Source: Desulfovibrio sp. UBA4079
GTDB taxonomy: Bacteria; Desulfobacterota; Desulfovibrionia; Desulfovibrionales; Desulfovibrionaceae
NCBI GenBank assembly: GCA_002382645.1
Contig: DFYP01000129.1
Span: 1 to 6,335, forward strand
Length of the DNA stretch: 6,335 nt
Direction of reading: 5' to 3'
Position 1 is the stretch's first letter; every line of letters begins with the position of its first letter. The translations under genes were made by a program, and so were the position numbers. The notes beneath the pieces are model-generated. The model did not search any database, was not told the DNA's origin, and saw nothing but the letters and a program-made list of their open reading frames with translations. This document shows, one piece after another, positions 1-6,330 of this stretch.

Positions 1-534
1 GCCCCACTGTTCCAGGGCCAGGAGTCCGGCCCGGGCCAGACCCAGGTTTCCGGCCGCGAACAGGATGTCCCCGGGGCGGCAGCCGCTGCGCGTGAGCACC
101 CGGCCCGCGGGCCCGGGCTCGCCCAGGGCGCAGATGTCCAGGCCCAGGGTCTCGGCCCGGCTCAGGTCGCCACCGGCCAGGTACACGCCGTGTTCCCCGG
201 CCAGGGCGGCCATGCCCGCGAACAGGTCCTCAAAGAAATCCTGGTCCAGGCCCGGCGGGACCATGAGGCTCAAGGTGAAGGCCAGGGCCTTGCCGCCCAT
301 GGCCGCGATGTCGCTCAGGTTCACGGCCAGGGCCTTGTGCCCGATGTCCCGGGGGGAGAAGTAGGAGCGCCGGAAGTGCACGTCCTCCAGGAACAGGTCC
401 GAGGTCGCCAGGAGCCGGTCCGGCCCGGCCAGCAGGGCGCAGTCGTCGCCCCGGTCCAGCAGGGCGCGGCCGTGGCGCAGGGGAAAGTGGCGGTCGATGA
501 GGGCCAGGAAGGCGTCCTCGGAGGTCAGCGGCAT
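1..534 (-). CDS. thiL: Thiamine-monophosphate kinase, N-terminal 178 codons (3' end outside window)
   Basis: ThiL uses ATP to phosphorylate thiamine monophosphate to thiamine diphosphate, the active cofactor, in the cytoplasm; this is the last step of thiamine synthesis. The frame is open from the ATG at 534 to the window edge and gives 178 residues, a little over half of the usual 310-330. Visible family motifs are GDDCALL (29-35, acidic metal/nucleotide-binding loop), SDLFLEDVHF (45-54, the family's TDxxVEGVHF position), the strongly conserved DIGHKALAVNLSDIAAMGG (63-81), GGDLSR (121-126, family GGDTxx) and AGNLG (161-165), which opens the C-terminal AIR-synthase-like half. No signal peptide is present. 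The start is fixed by the AGGAGG ribosome binding site four bases upstream. The gene lies 19 bases after the helicase stop and is probably cotranscribed with it. No TPP riboswitch is visible before it. Family assignment is confident; whether the C-terminal half is intact cannot be seen. Confidence 0.93.
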   Translation of the reverse strand, partial: MPLTSEDAFLALIDRHFPLRHGRALLDRGDDCALLAGPDRLLATSDLFLEDVHFRRSYFSPRDIGHKALAVNLSDIAAMGGKALAFTLSLMVPPGLDQDFFEDLFAGMAALAGEHGVYLAGGDLSRAETLGLDICALGEPGPAGRVLTRSGCRPGDILFAAGNLGLARAGLLALEQWG

Positions 535-538
535 GGGT

Positions 539-544
539 CCTCCT
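539..544 (-). promoter_or_regulatory. Ribosome binding site of thiL (AGGAGG)
   Basis: The minus strand reads AGGAGG followed by ACCC and the thiL ATG at 534. It is the only perfect six-base Shine-Dalgarno match at a gene start in this window and sits in the only real gap between two genes. It suggests that thiL can be initiated independently rather than only by coupling to the helicase. Confidence 0.8.
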
Positions 545-553
545 GTTCCCGGC

Positions 554-2683
554 CTATAGCATTTCCAGGTAGTCGCCCACAATGACCTTGAGCCCGAAGC
601 CCGGGAAGTTCACCCGGTACTTGTTGTCCTCGAGCTTGGCCACGATCTTGCCCGGGCCGAAGATCTTGTGCTTGCAGCGGCCCAGGGTCTCGGGCGCGGC
701 CCTGGGGGGGGACGTTGTCCCGGTTTCACGGGGTTCAGCCTCGGGCCCGGGTCTGCGGGCCGGTTCCGGGCAGGCCGCGGGCCGCATCCCGCCGAGATAG
801 GACTCCTGGACCCTGCGGAAGCAGGCCTCGGGCAGTTCGCTCACGAACGGCGAGGGCAGGGCCGGCTCGGTGCAGCCGTTGTAGCGGTTGTACAGCGAGC
901 CGGGCACGAACAGGACGAGCTCGTCGCGGGCCCGGGTGCAGGCCACGTAGAGCAGGCGGCGCTCCTCCTCCAGGTCCTCGGGCCGGGCCTGGGCCTTCTT
1001 GGACGGGAAGCGGTCCTGGACCAGATCGATGAGCAGCACCGCGTCCCATTCCAGGCCCTTGGCCGAGTGCACGGTGGAGAGCACCAGGGCGTCGTCGCGG
1101 CGGGCCTCCTGCTGCTCGCCGTCCAGGGACAGGTCGGCCAGGAAGGAGTCCAGGTCCTGGTATCCGGCCGCGATCTGGAGGAGCTGTTCCAGCCCGGCCT
1201 GGCGCTTGGGATAGTCGTCCGGGAACTGGGCCACGAGCACCGGGGTGTAGAACGCCAGCACCTGCTCCAGGGCCCCGGCCGGGGTCTTGGCCGTGCGGCG
1301 CAGGGTGTCCAGGTCCCGGAGCAGGGCGTCCAACCCGGTGTGCTTCTTTATTTTCTTCTGCAAGGCCGGCTGGTCGCCCGCCAGGATGGCCTGGGCGATG
1401 CGCAGGGCGGTCTTGGGGCCGATGCCCCGGATGTGGGCCAGGGCCCGTTGCCAGGAGAGCATGTCCCCGGGATTGCGGGTGAGCCGCAGATAGGCCAGGG
1501 CGTCCTTGATGTGGGCGGCCTCGTGGAAGCGGATGCCGCCGTACTTCTGGTAGGCCATGCCCAGCTGGGTCAGGGCCGCCTCCAGGGGGAAGGACTGGTA
1601 GCCCGCGCGGAAGAGCACGGCGATCTCGTGCAGGGGGTGCCGCCGGGAAAGCTCCATGACCGTGTTGAGCACCTGGCGGGCCTGGGACTGGTCGCTCAGG
1701 GGCTGGACCAGCAGGGGCAGGTCCCCGCCGTGGCGCGCGGCCACGAGGCGCTTGTCGAACTTCTGGGCCGCCCCGGCCAGGATCTCGTTGGTCAGGTCCA
1801 GGATGGGCTGGGTGGAGCGGTAGTTGCGCTCCAGGCGGATGATCCGCGCCCCGGTAAATATTTTCGGGAATTCCAGGATGTTGGCCACATTGGCCCCGCG
1901 GAAGGCATAGATCGACTGGGCGTCGTCGCCCACGGCCATGACGTTGCCGGACTCCCCGGCCAGGAGGCGCACGATCCGGGCCTGCACCAGGTTGGTGTCC
2001 TGGTACTCGTCCACCATGACGTGGCGAAAGCGCGCCCGCAGCTCGGTGCGCAGCCATTCCTGCTCGCTCAGGGCCCGCTCCAGGAGAAAGAGCAGGTCGT
2101 CGTAGTCCAGGAGGCCGTGGCCGCGCTTGAAGGTCTCGTAGCCTGCGGCCACCTGCTCCAGGTCGGCCAGGTAGGGCAGGAGGTGGAAGGCCTCGCGCTC
2201 CAGGAGGTCCTTGAGCTCGACCTCCTTGTTGCGGGCCTTGGTGATGAGGTCGGCCATGGTGGCCCGCTTGGGAAAGGAGCGGTCGGACTTGCCCAGGCCG
2301 AGGCCGTCGCGCACCTCGCGCAGGGCGTCCTCGGCGTCGCCCCGGTCCATGAGCGTGAGGTTGCCGGTGTCCGAGGCCAACTGCGGGTGGCGGCGGAGCA
2401 CGGAGTAGGCGAAGGAGTGGAAGGTGCCGCCGCCGGCCCCGGCCAGGGGGCGGCCCAGCAGGGCCCCGGCCCGCGAGACCATCTCCTGGGCGGCCTTGCG
2501 GGTGAAGGTCAGGAGCAGGATCTGCTCCGGCGGCACGCCGCGCTCGGCCAGGTGGGCCAGGCGGTAGACAATGGTCCGGGTCTTGCCCGAACCGGCCCCG
2601 GCGATGACCAGCACCGGGCCGTCGCCGTGGCGCACGGCCTCGAGCTGTTGGGGATTGAGCTGGCGTTCGAAGTCTATGGGCAT
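554..2683 (-). CDS. UvrD/PcrA-type superfamily 1A ATP-dependent DNA helicase
   Basis: This is a 709-residue 3'-5' DNA helicase of the UvrD/PcrA/Rep family, expected to act in DNA repair, replication-fork rescue and removal of stalled complexes. The motor motifs are complete and in order: Q-motif LNPQQLEAV (9-17), Walker A AGAGSGKT (28-35), Ia LLLTFTRKAA (56-65), GGTFHSFA (85-92), Walker B DEYQDT (225-230), III GDDAQSIYAFRGA (252-264), IV NYRST (287-291), V STVHSAKGLEWD (536-547) and VI LLYVACTRAR (577-586). A GIGPKT turn (420-425) lies in the 2B region. A Pro/Arg/Glu-rich linker (about 635-667) leads to a C-terminal Tudor-like domain (668-709; HKIFGPGKIV and NFPGFGLK), the type that contacts RNA polymerase in UvrD and PcrA. 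Length fits UvrD (about 720). The KYGGIRF...HIKD segment (380-394) differs from the usual FxERxEIKD, so no symbol is given. The ATG overlaps the upstream gene by 10 bases, with only a weak GGA ribosome binding site. Paralogues elsewhere in the genome could share or divide its role. Confidence 0.96.
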   Translation of the reverse strand: MPIDFERQLNPQQLEAVRHGDGPVLVIAGAGSGKTRTIVYRLAHLAERGVPPEQILLLTFTRKAAQEMVSRAGALLGRPLAGAGGGTFHSFAYSVLRRHPQLASDTGNLTLMDRGDAEDALREVRDGLGLGKSDRSFPKRATMADLITKARNKEVELKDLLEREAFHLLPYLADLEQVAAGYETFKRGHGLLDYDDLLFLLERALSEQEWLRTELRARFRHVMVDEYQDTNLVQARIVRLLAGESGNVMAVGDDAQSIYAFRGANVANILEFPKIFTGARIIRLERNYRSTQPILDLTNEILAGAAQKFDKRLVAARHGGDLPLLVQPLSDQSQARQVLNTVMELSRRHPLHEIAVLFRAGYQSFPLEAALTQLGMAYQKYGGIRFHEAAHIKDALAYLRLTRNPGDMLSWQRALAHIRGIGPKTALRIAQAILAGDQPALQKKIKKHTGLDALLRDLDTLRRTAKTPAGALEQVLAFYTPVLVAQFPDDYPKRQAGLEQLLQIAAGYQDLDSFLADLSLDGEQQEARRDDALVLSTVHSAKGLEWDAVLLIDLVQDRFPSKKAQARPEDLEEERRLLYVACTRARDELVLFVPGSLYNRYNGCTEPALPSPFVSELPEACFRRVQESYLGGMRPAACPEPARRPGPEAEPRETGTTSPPRAAPETLGRCKHKIFGPGKIVAKLEDNKYRVNFPGFGLKVIVGDYLEML

Positions 2684-3981
2684 GCGGCGGTTCCGAAGTG
2701 CTCCAGGATGAGGCGGCCGACGTCGCGCACACGCTGCGGCCGGGCCTTGTGCGAATCGTGGAAAAAGGCGTCCCCGGCCGTGTGCGCCCCGTCCCGGCCG
2801 AAGCGGCCGAACACGCTGTCGCGGTCGAATTTGGCTTTCAGGTCAAAGCCCGGCCTGGCCAGGCAGACCAGGTCCGGCACGGCCGCGCCGAAGCGCTCCG
2901 CGGCCCCGGGGTACAGGTCGCGTCCGAAAAACACCTGTTCCATGACCCGCTCGCCCTGGAAGGTCAAGCCCAGAAGGGCGTCGCGGAGCTGTTCCGCCAG
3001 GGGCCGGGCCTCCTGGCCGGAGAGCCGTCCCCGGCCGAAGCGGCGCTGGTCATGGAGCCAGATCCGGCCCGGGTCCAGGGCCAGGGCCGCGCTCTGGGGC
3101 GCGATCCGGGCCGCCTCCCACTCGGCGTCCGCGCCGTGCTTCTGCGGGGGCAGGAGCCGGAGCAGCCCGGCCTCCACGAGCCAGCGATTGAGGTCCACCT
3201 CGGTGACGAGCTTGGTGAAGCCGTGGTCCGCCAGCACGAGGAGCCGCTTGGGCCCGGGCAGGTCGGCAAACCGTTCAAGAAAAGTCCCGATGCAGCGATC
3301 CCATTCCTCCAGCAATTCCAGGCAGTCCCGGTGCAGGGGGTGGTCCTTTTCCGTCACCGCGCTCCAGAGGAAGTGGAACAGCCGGTCGGTTTCGGTCAGC
3401 ACGAACACGAACAGGTCCCAGGCCAGGTCCGGCCAGAGCAGGTCCAGGGCCGCGCGCCGGGAGGCCAGGGTGGCCCGCAGCCCGGCCAGGAGGTATGCGG
3501 GGTCTTTTGCCCCCCGGGTGGTGTCGGCCTCCAGGCGGTAGCCGAGCCGCGCCAGCTGTCCGGCCAGGAACGGCGGGAACACGGCGCGCTCCAGGTCCGG
3601 GGCCACGAATCCGGCCACGAGCATGCCGCGCAGGGGCCGGGCCGGAAAGGTGTTCGGCAGGTTGATGACCCGGCTCACCAGGCCGCGCTCGCCCAGGAGG
3701 TCGAAGAGCGTGGGGCAGGAGACATGCGTGGCGTCGGTCAGGGAGAGCTCGTAGGAGCGCGGGTCCAGGCGGGTGAACCCGAACACGCCGTGGATTTCCG
3801 GGCCCTCGCCCGTGGCCAGGGAGGTCCAGTTCACGGGCGAGAGCTCGGGCAGCTCGGCCTCAATGGACCCGGCCTTGTCCAGGAGCCCGGCCAGGTTCGG
3901 CAACCGGGGGGCCAGCTCGCGGGCCAGGGACAGGGGCAGCCCGTCCAGGCCCAGGACCGCCAGGCGCGGCCGCGTGAGCAT
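2674..3981 (-). CDS. Alkaline-phosphatase-superfamily phosphohydrolase/phosphodiesterase (COG3379-like)
   Basis: This 435-residue protein has the fold motifs of the alkaline phosphatase superfamily (nucleotide pyrophosphatase/phosphodiesterase and predicted phosphohydrolase/phosphomutase branch). The full two-metal site can be read: Asp13 (GLDG), a Ser48 nucleophile in SPVNWTSLATG, Asp199 and His203 (TETDRLFHF), Asp252-His253 (ADHG) and His400 (DGAHT). PEIHG (61-65) matches the PExHG signature that follows the nucleophile loop. The residue-to-ligand assignment is my alignment by eye to NPP-type enzymes. No signal peptide or membrane segment is seen, so it probably acts in the cytoplasm. Its ATG shares one base with the preceding stop codon (TGATG), which implies translational coupling. 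The frame stays open far upstream of 3981, but family similarity begins with the LAVLGLDG strand at residue 7, which supports this start. Substrate is unknown: a phosphodiester, a phosphonate or a sugar phosphate are all possible. The 3' end overlaps the helicase start by 10 bases. Confidence 0.88.
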   Translation of the reverse strand: MLTRPRLAVLGLDGLPLSLARELAPRLPNLAGLLDKAGSIEAELPELSPVNWTSLATGEGPEIHGVFGFTRLDPRSYELSLTDATHVSCPTLFDLLGERGLVSRVINLPNTFPARPLRGMLVAGFVAPDLERAVFPPFLAGQLARLGYRLEADTTRGAKDPAYLLAGLRATLASRRAALDLLWPDLAWDLFVFVLTETDRLFHFLWSAVTEKDHPLHRDCLELLEEWDRCIGTFLERFADLPGPKRLLVLADHGFTKLVTEVDLNRWLVEAGLLRLLPPQKHGADAEWEAARIAPQSAALALDPGRIWLHDQRRFGRGRLSGQEARPLAEQLRDALLGLTFQGERVMEQVFFGRDLYPGAAERFGAAVPDLVCLARPGFDLKAKFDRDSVFGRFGRDGAHTAGDAFFHDSHKARPQRVRDVGRLILEHFGTAACP

Positions 3982-3983
3982 CA
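3979..3983 (-). other. TGATG stop/start overlap coupling DUF2156 protein and phosphohydrolase
   Basis: On the minus strand the TGA stop of the DUF2156 gene (3983-3981) and the ATG of the phosphohydrolase (3981-3979) share one base. The preceding bases (GGTGGG about five bases upstream) form only a weak ribosome binding site. Initiation by ribosomes terminating at the first gene is therefore the likely route, which would keep the two proteins at related levels. Confidence 0.75.
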
Positions 3984-4862
3984 GCCCACCGCCACGTCGT
4001 ACTTCTTCTCGAAGCGCACCGGGTTGTAGGAGAGCTTGGCCTTGCGCAGGCCCTCCTCGCCCAGGTCCTGCTCGCGGTTCACGAAGGCGAAGTCCTTGCC
4101 CGCGTGCTCCAGGAACATCTGGTTGATGGCCTGGTAGGCCCCGGCGAAGCGGGTGTCGGCCTTTTCGAAGTGGATGACCAGGGTGTCGCGGGACAGGCAC
4201 TCGGCCACGGTGTAGGCTTTGATGCGCCCGTCCACGCGCACCGTGCCGCCCATGAGGCAGGGCAGCCGGTCCATGTGCTGGAGCACCCGGGTGATGGCCT
4301 CGTTCTCGGCCTGGAGCGCCGGGGAATGCTCGTTCTCTTCCTCGCGCCAGCGGTACCACTCGGCCTGCATCTCCAGGACCTCTTCCACGCAGTCCGGGGT
4401 CATGCAGCTGTACTGCCAGAGGTAGGAGGCCTTGAAGCGCTCCAGGAGCTCGCGCTTCTTGTGGTAGGTCTCGCCGGAAAGGGCGATGAGCTCGGGCACG
4501 GCGTACACGTAGTCCCAGTGGTCCCGGGCCGCGGTCACGTTGACCCGTCCGGCAAAGGCCTGCTTCCAGATCCGGGCCAGGGCCTCGGGCACGCGGGTCA
4601 GGTGCCCGACCTGGGCCAGGCAGGAGCACTGGGCCCAGGCGTAGCGGTCCCAGGGGCCCACCGGGGCCCAGTACGCGGTCTTGGGCCGGGTCTGGCGGAT
4701 CCAGACCAGGTCCTTGGCAAAGGCCCATTCCAGCCCGTAGTGCCCGGCCCAGCCCCAGATGTTGGCAAAGGCGTAGTCCGAGGTGATTCCGGGGCTGGTC
4801 TCCAGGGCCCGGGCGTAGTCGGCCCGGCGCTCCAGGGAGATGGGCTCAAACGCGAGATCCAT
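3981..4862 (-). CDS. DUF2156 / COG4866 protein, related to the aminoacyl-phosphatidylglycerol synthase catalytic domain
   Basis: This soluble protein of 293 residues belongs to the DUF2156 group, whose double GNAT-like fold is shared with the C-terminal domain of lysyl-phosphatidylglycerol synthases (MprF). Using the start at 4862, conserved blocks are SDYAFANIWGW (28-38), DYVY plus a following HKKR (117-120 and 134-137), a charged EWYRWREEENEH stretch (168-179) and the C-terminal VNREQDLG / GLRKAKLSY (261-268, 271-279). No transmembrane flippase half is present, unlike MprF, so membrane lipid aminoacylation is not assured; the substrate is unknown. An ATG at 4871 would add three residues, but AAGGA lies eight bases before the ATG at 4862 and overlaps the first ATG, so the inner start is preferred. 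The start lies within the end of the MATE gene (17-base overlap) and the stop overlaps the phosphohydrolase start. Family assignment is good; function is inference only. Confidence 0.87.
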   Translation of the reverse strand: MDLAFEPISLERRADYARALETSPGITSDYAFANIWGWAGHYGLEWAFAKDLVWIRQTRPKTAYWAPVGPWDRYAWAQCSCLAQVGHLTRVPEALARIWKQAFAGRVNVTAARDHWDYVYAVPELIALSGETYHKKRELLERFKASYLWQYSCMTPDCVEEVLEMQAEWYRWREEENEHSPALQAENEAITRVLQHMDRLPCLMGGTVRVDGRIKAYTVAECLSRDTLVIHFEKADTRFAGAYQAINQMFLEHAGKDFAFVNREQDLGEEGLRKAKLSYNPVRFEKKYDVAVG

Positions 4863-6258
4863 GCGCGGCATCCTTGTTGTTGCAGTGTTTCGGCTTGATC
4901 ATGCCGTGGCAGGACCAGTCCTTGAAGGCGAAGACATAGAGCAGGACCAGGGACTGGACCCCCTGGGAGGCCAGCATGGAGATCCAGATGCCGCTGGCCG
5001 ACTCGAAGACCTTGTGCCCGAGCACATAGGCCAGGGGCAGGCGCAGGCCCCAGGTGGCCAGCCCCATGGCCAGCATGTTCAGGAAGGCGGCCCCGGCCCC
5101 GTTGAAGGCCCCGGCCAGGACCATGCTCGTGAGCGTGAACGGGATGGCCAGGAGGTTCCAGAACAGGTAGTTCACGGCCTCCTTGGCCACGGCCGGGTCC
5201 GGGGCCAGGAACGCGGCCACGGGCTCCAGGAACTGCCAGAGGGCCAGGGCCATGACCGTGACCATGGCCAGCCCGGCCAGGAGGATGCGGTAGCCGTAGG
5301 CCCGGGCCTCCTGGAAGCGCCCGGCCCCCAGGGAATGGCCCACCAGGATGCCGGCAGTCATGTTCAGGGCGAAGGCCGGCAGAAAGAGCAGGGACTCCAC
5401 CCGGATGCCCGCGGACATCCCGGCCAGGGCGATGACGCTGCCGTGGGGCAGGCTGGCGGTGATGGCGTAGAGCACGAGGTAGCCGGAATGCCAGACCACC
5501 TGGAAGATCACCGAGGGCCAGCCCACCTTCCAGAGATAGGGCAGGGCGCGTTTGGTCCAGCGCCAGGGCGCGAAGGTGGAGCGCGCCAACAGCCCTTCCT
5601 TCCAGAGCGCGATCACGTTCACGGCCGCGCCCAGGGCGATGGAGCCGAAGGTGGCCCAGGCCAGGCCCTGGAATCCGAGTCTGGGCAGGCCCCACCAGCC
5701 CAGGCCCAGGCCCAGGTCGCCCACGGTGTTGGCCAGGGTCACCGCGGCCATGGAGTAGAGCGGGAAGAAGACCTGTTTGCGGGCCCGGAACACGGCGTTG
5801 AGGATGATGAGCACGTAGTAGAAGGGCAGGAGCAGGAGATAGACGAACAGGAAATACTCGGTCACCGGCCGGATGGCCTCGGGCACCTGCAGGGCGGACA
5901 ACAGCAGGTTCTTGAGCGGCAGGCCCAGGATCAGGATGAGCCCGCCGGAGACCGCGGCCAGGAGCAGGCAGAGGCCCACGTAGCGCCTGGCCCGGGCGGT
6001 CTTGCCGGCGCCCAGGGACTGGCCGATGGCGGCCACCCCGCCGTTGGCCACGGCCGTGGCCAGGATCAGGAAGAAGAACAGGGACTGGGCGATGAGCCCC
6101 AGGGAGGCCTGGACCTCGCGGTTGATCCGGCCCGCGGCCCAGACGTCCACGAACCCGATGAGGAAATGGAAGACCATCATCAGGATCTGGGGCCAGGACA
6201 GGGTCCAGATGGTGCGGTAGGGGGATCGGTCCAGATCCTGGGCCATGGGGGCGGTCAT
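4846..6258 (-). CDS. MATE family efflux transporter
   Basis: This 470-residue integral inner-membrane protein fits the multidrug and toxic compound extrusion family in length and has about twelve hydrophobic segments spread from residue 20 to 445. MATE pumps exchange Na+ or H+ for organic cations or other metabolites. The two-fold internal repeat is visible: GQSLGAGKTARARRY (79-93) in the first half and GHSLGAGRFQEARAY (307-321) in the second, with SLGAG identical. Asp38 in the first membrane segment (GFVDVW) sits where NorM-type members carry a conserved acidic residue. AGAFNGAGA (382-390) and RLPLAYVLG (406-414) match other family positions. The C-terminal tail (about 453-470) is hydrophilic and partly shaped by overlap with the next gene. 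The ATG at 6258 is preceded by AAGGA at a rather long 12-base spacing; a second ATG at 6246 has no suitable site. It is the first gene of the apparent operon. Substrate cannot be predicted; a polysaccharide or lipid flippase of the wider MOP superfamily is less likely. Confidence 0.95.
   Translation of the reverse strand: MTAPMAQDLDRSPYRTIWTLSWPQILMMVFHFLIGFVDVWAAGRINREVQASLGLIAQSLFFFLILATAVANGGVAAIGQSLGAGKTARARRYVGLCLLLAAVSGGLILILGLPLKNLLLSALQVPEAIRPVTEYFLFVYLLLLPFYYVLIILNAVFRARKQVFFPLYSMAAVTLANTVGDLGLGLGWWGLPRLGFQGLAWATFGSIALGAAVNVIALWKEGLLARSTFAPWRWTKRALPYLWKVGWPSVIFQVVWHSGYLVLYAITASLPHGSVIALAGMSAGIRVESLLFLPAFALNMTAGILVGHSLGAGRFQEARAYGYRILLAGLAMVTVMALALWQFLEPVAAFLAPDPAVAKEAVNYLFWNLLAIPFTLTSMVLAGAFNGAGAAFLNMLAMGLATWGLRLPLAYVLGHKVFESASGIWISMLASQGVQSLVLLYVFAFKDWSCHGMIKPKHCNNKDAAHGSRV
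4871..4875 (-). promoter_or_regulatory. Ribosome binding site AAGGA deciding the DUF2156 start
   Basis: The minus strand reads AAGGA, then eight bases, then ATG at 4862. The alternative ATG at 4871 begins inside this motif and could not use it. The site lies inside the last codons of the MATE transporter, within its hydrophilic C-terminal tail (NNKDAA), so the tail coding sequence doubles as the initiation signal of the next gene. Confidence 0.6.
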
Positions 6259-6270
6259 GGGGAGTGTGCG

Positions 6271-6275
6271 TCCTT
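6271..6275 (-). promoter_or_regulatory. Probable ribosome binding site of the MATE gene (AAGGA)
   Basis: AAGGA on the minus strand lies 12 bases before the ATG at 6258. The spacing is longer than ideal, so initiation may be modest. No better purine-rich site lies closer to either possible ATG. Confidence 0.5.
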
Positions 6276-6278
6276 GGG

Positions 6279-6293
6279 GCCGGGTCGTCCGGC
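6279..6293 (-). other. Small GC hairpin in the operon leader
   Basis: The minus strand reads GCCGG-ACGAC-CCGGC, a perfect five-base-pair stem with a five-base loop, three bases upstream of the AAGGA site. There is no following T run, so it is not an intrinsic terminator. It could affect access to the ribosome binding site, but a stem of this size arises easily by chance in GC-rich DNA. Confidence 0.3.
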
Positions 6294-6302
6294 GATCGGC
6301 AG

Positions 6303-6330
6303 AGCATAGTCATTCTCCGGCATTTGCCAA
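6303..6330 (-). promoter_or_regulatory. Possible sigma-70-type promoter of the operon
   Basis: On the minus strand TTGGCA (6330-6325; five of six to TTGACA) is followed after 16 bases by TATGCT (6308-6303; four of six to TATAAT, keeping the important TA and final T). Transcription would begin near 6296 and give a leader of about 38 bases before the MATE start. The region 6259-6335 contains no gene on the visible strand and is relatively AT-rich for this window at its outer end. The match is by eye; sequence beyond 6335 is unseen. Confidence 0.35.

Noticed and set aside
1345..1360. AT-rich patch in the helicase, with a second at 1853-1866, each using the otherwise rare ATA codon; considered as a frameshift or antisense promoter site.
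   Set aside because: The first encodes a lysine-rich loop (KKIKK) and the second KIF; the amino acids explain the composition. No slippery heptamer with a downstream structure and no paired -35 box is convincing.
735..2732. A 665-codon minus-strand frame offset from the helicase, and another at 4598-6313 offset from the MATE gene.
   Set aside because: They are Pro/Arg/Gly-rich frame-shifted readings of clear genes with complete family motifs in the other frame. The start near 6313 also overlaps the possible -10 box.
668..3541. A 957-codon open frame on the plus strand crossing the helicase and phosphohydrolase genes.
   Set aside because: Within the helicase its codons align exactly with the complementary codons of the minus-strand gene. 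Such a frame stays open whenever the real gene avoids TTA, CTA and TCA, as expected at this GC content. The predicted protein is Gly/Gln/Val/His-rich with no family motifs.
3982..4728. The phosphohydrolase frame remains open upstream to 4728, suggesting a longer protein.
   Set aside because: The upstream part translates to Pro/Arg/Gly-rich sequence opposite the DUF2156 frame, which has clear family motifs; phosphohydrolase similarity begins just after the ATG at 3981.
4840..6309. A 489-codon plus-strand open frame opposite the MATE gene, with similar ones at 2698-4029 and 4104-4898.
   Set aside because: All are codon-aligned complements of the minus-strand genes and give low-complexity Gln/Gly/His/Glu-rich translations, the typical antisense shadow of Leu/Ala/Pro-rich proteins.
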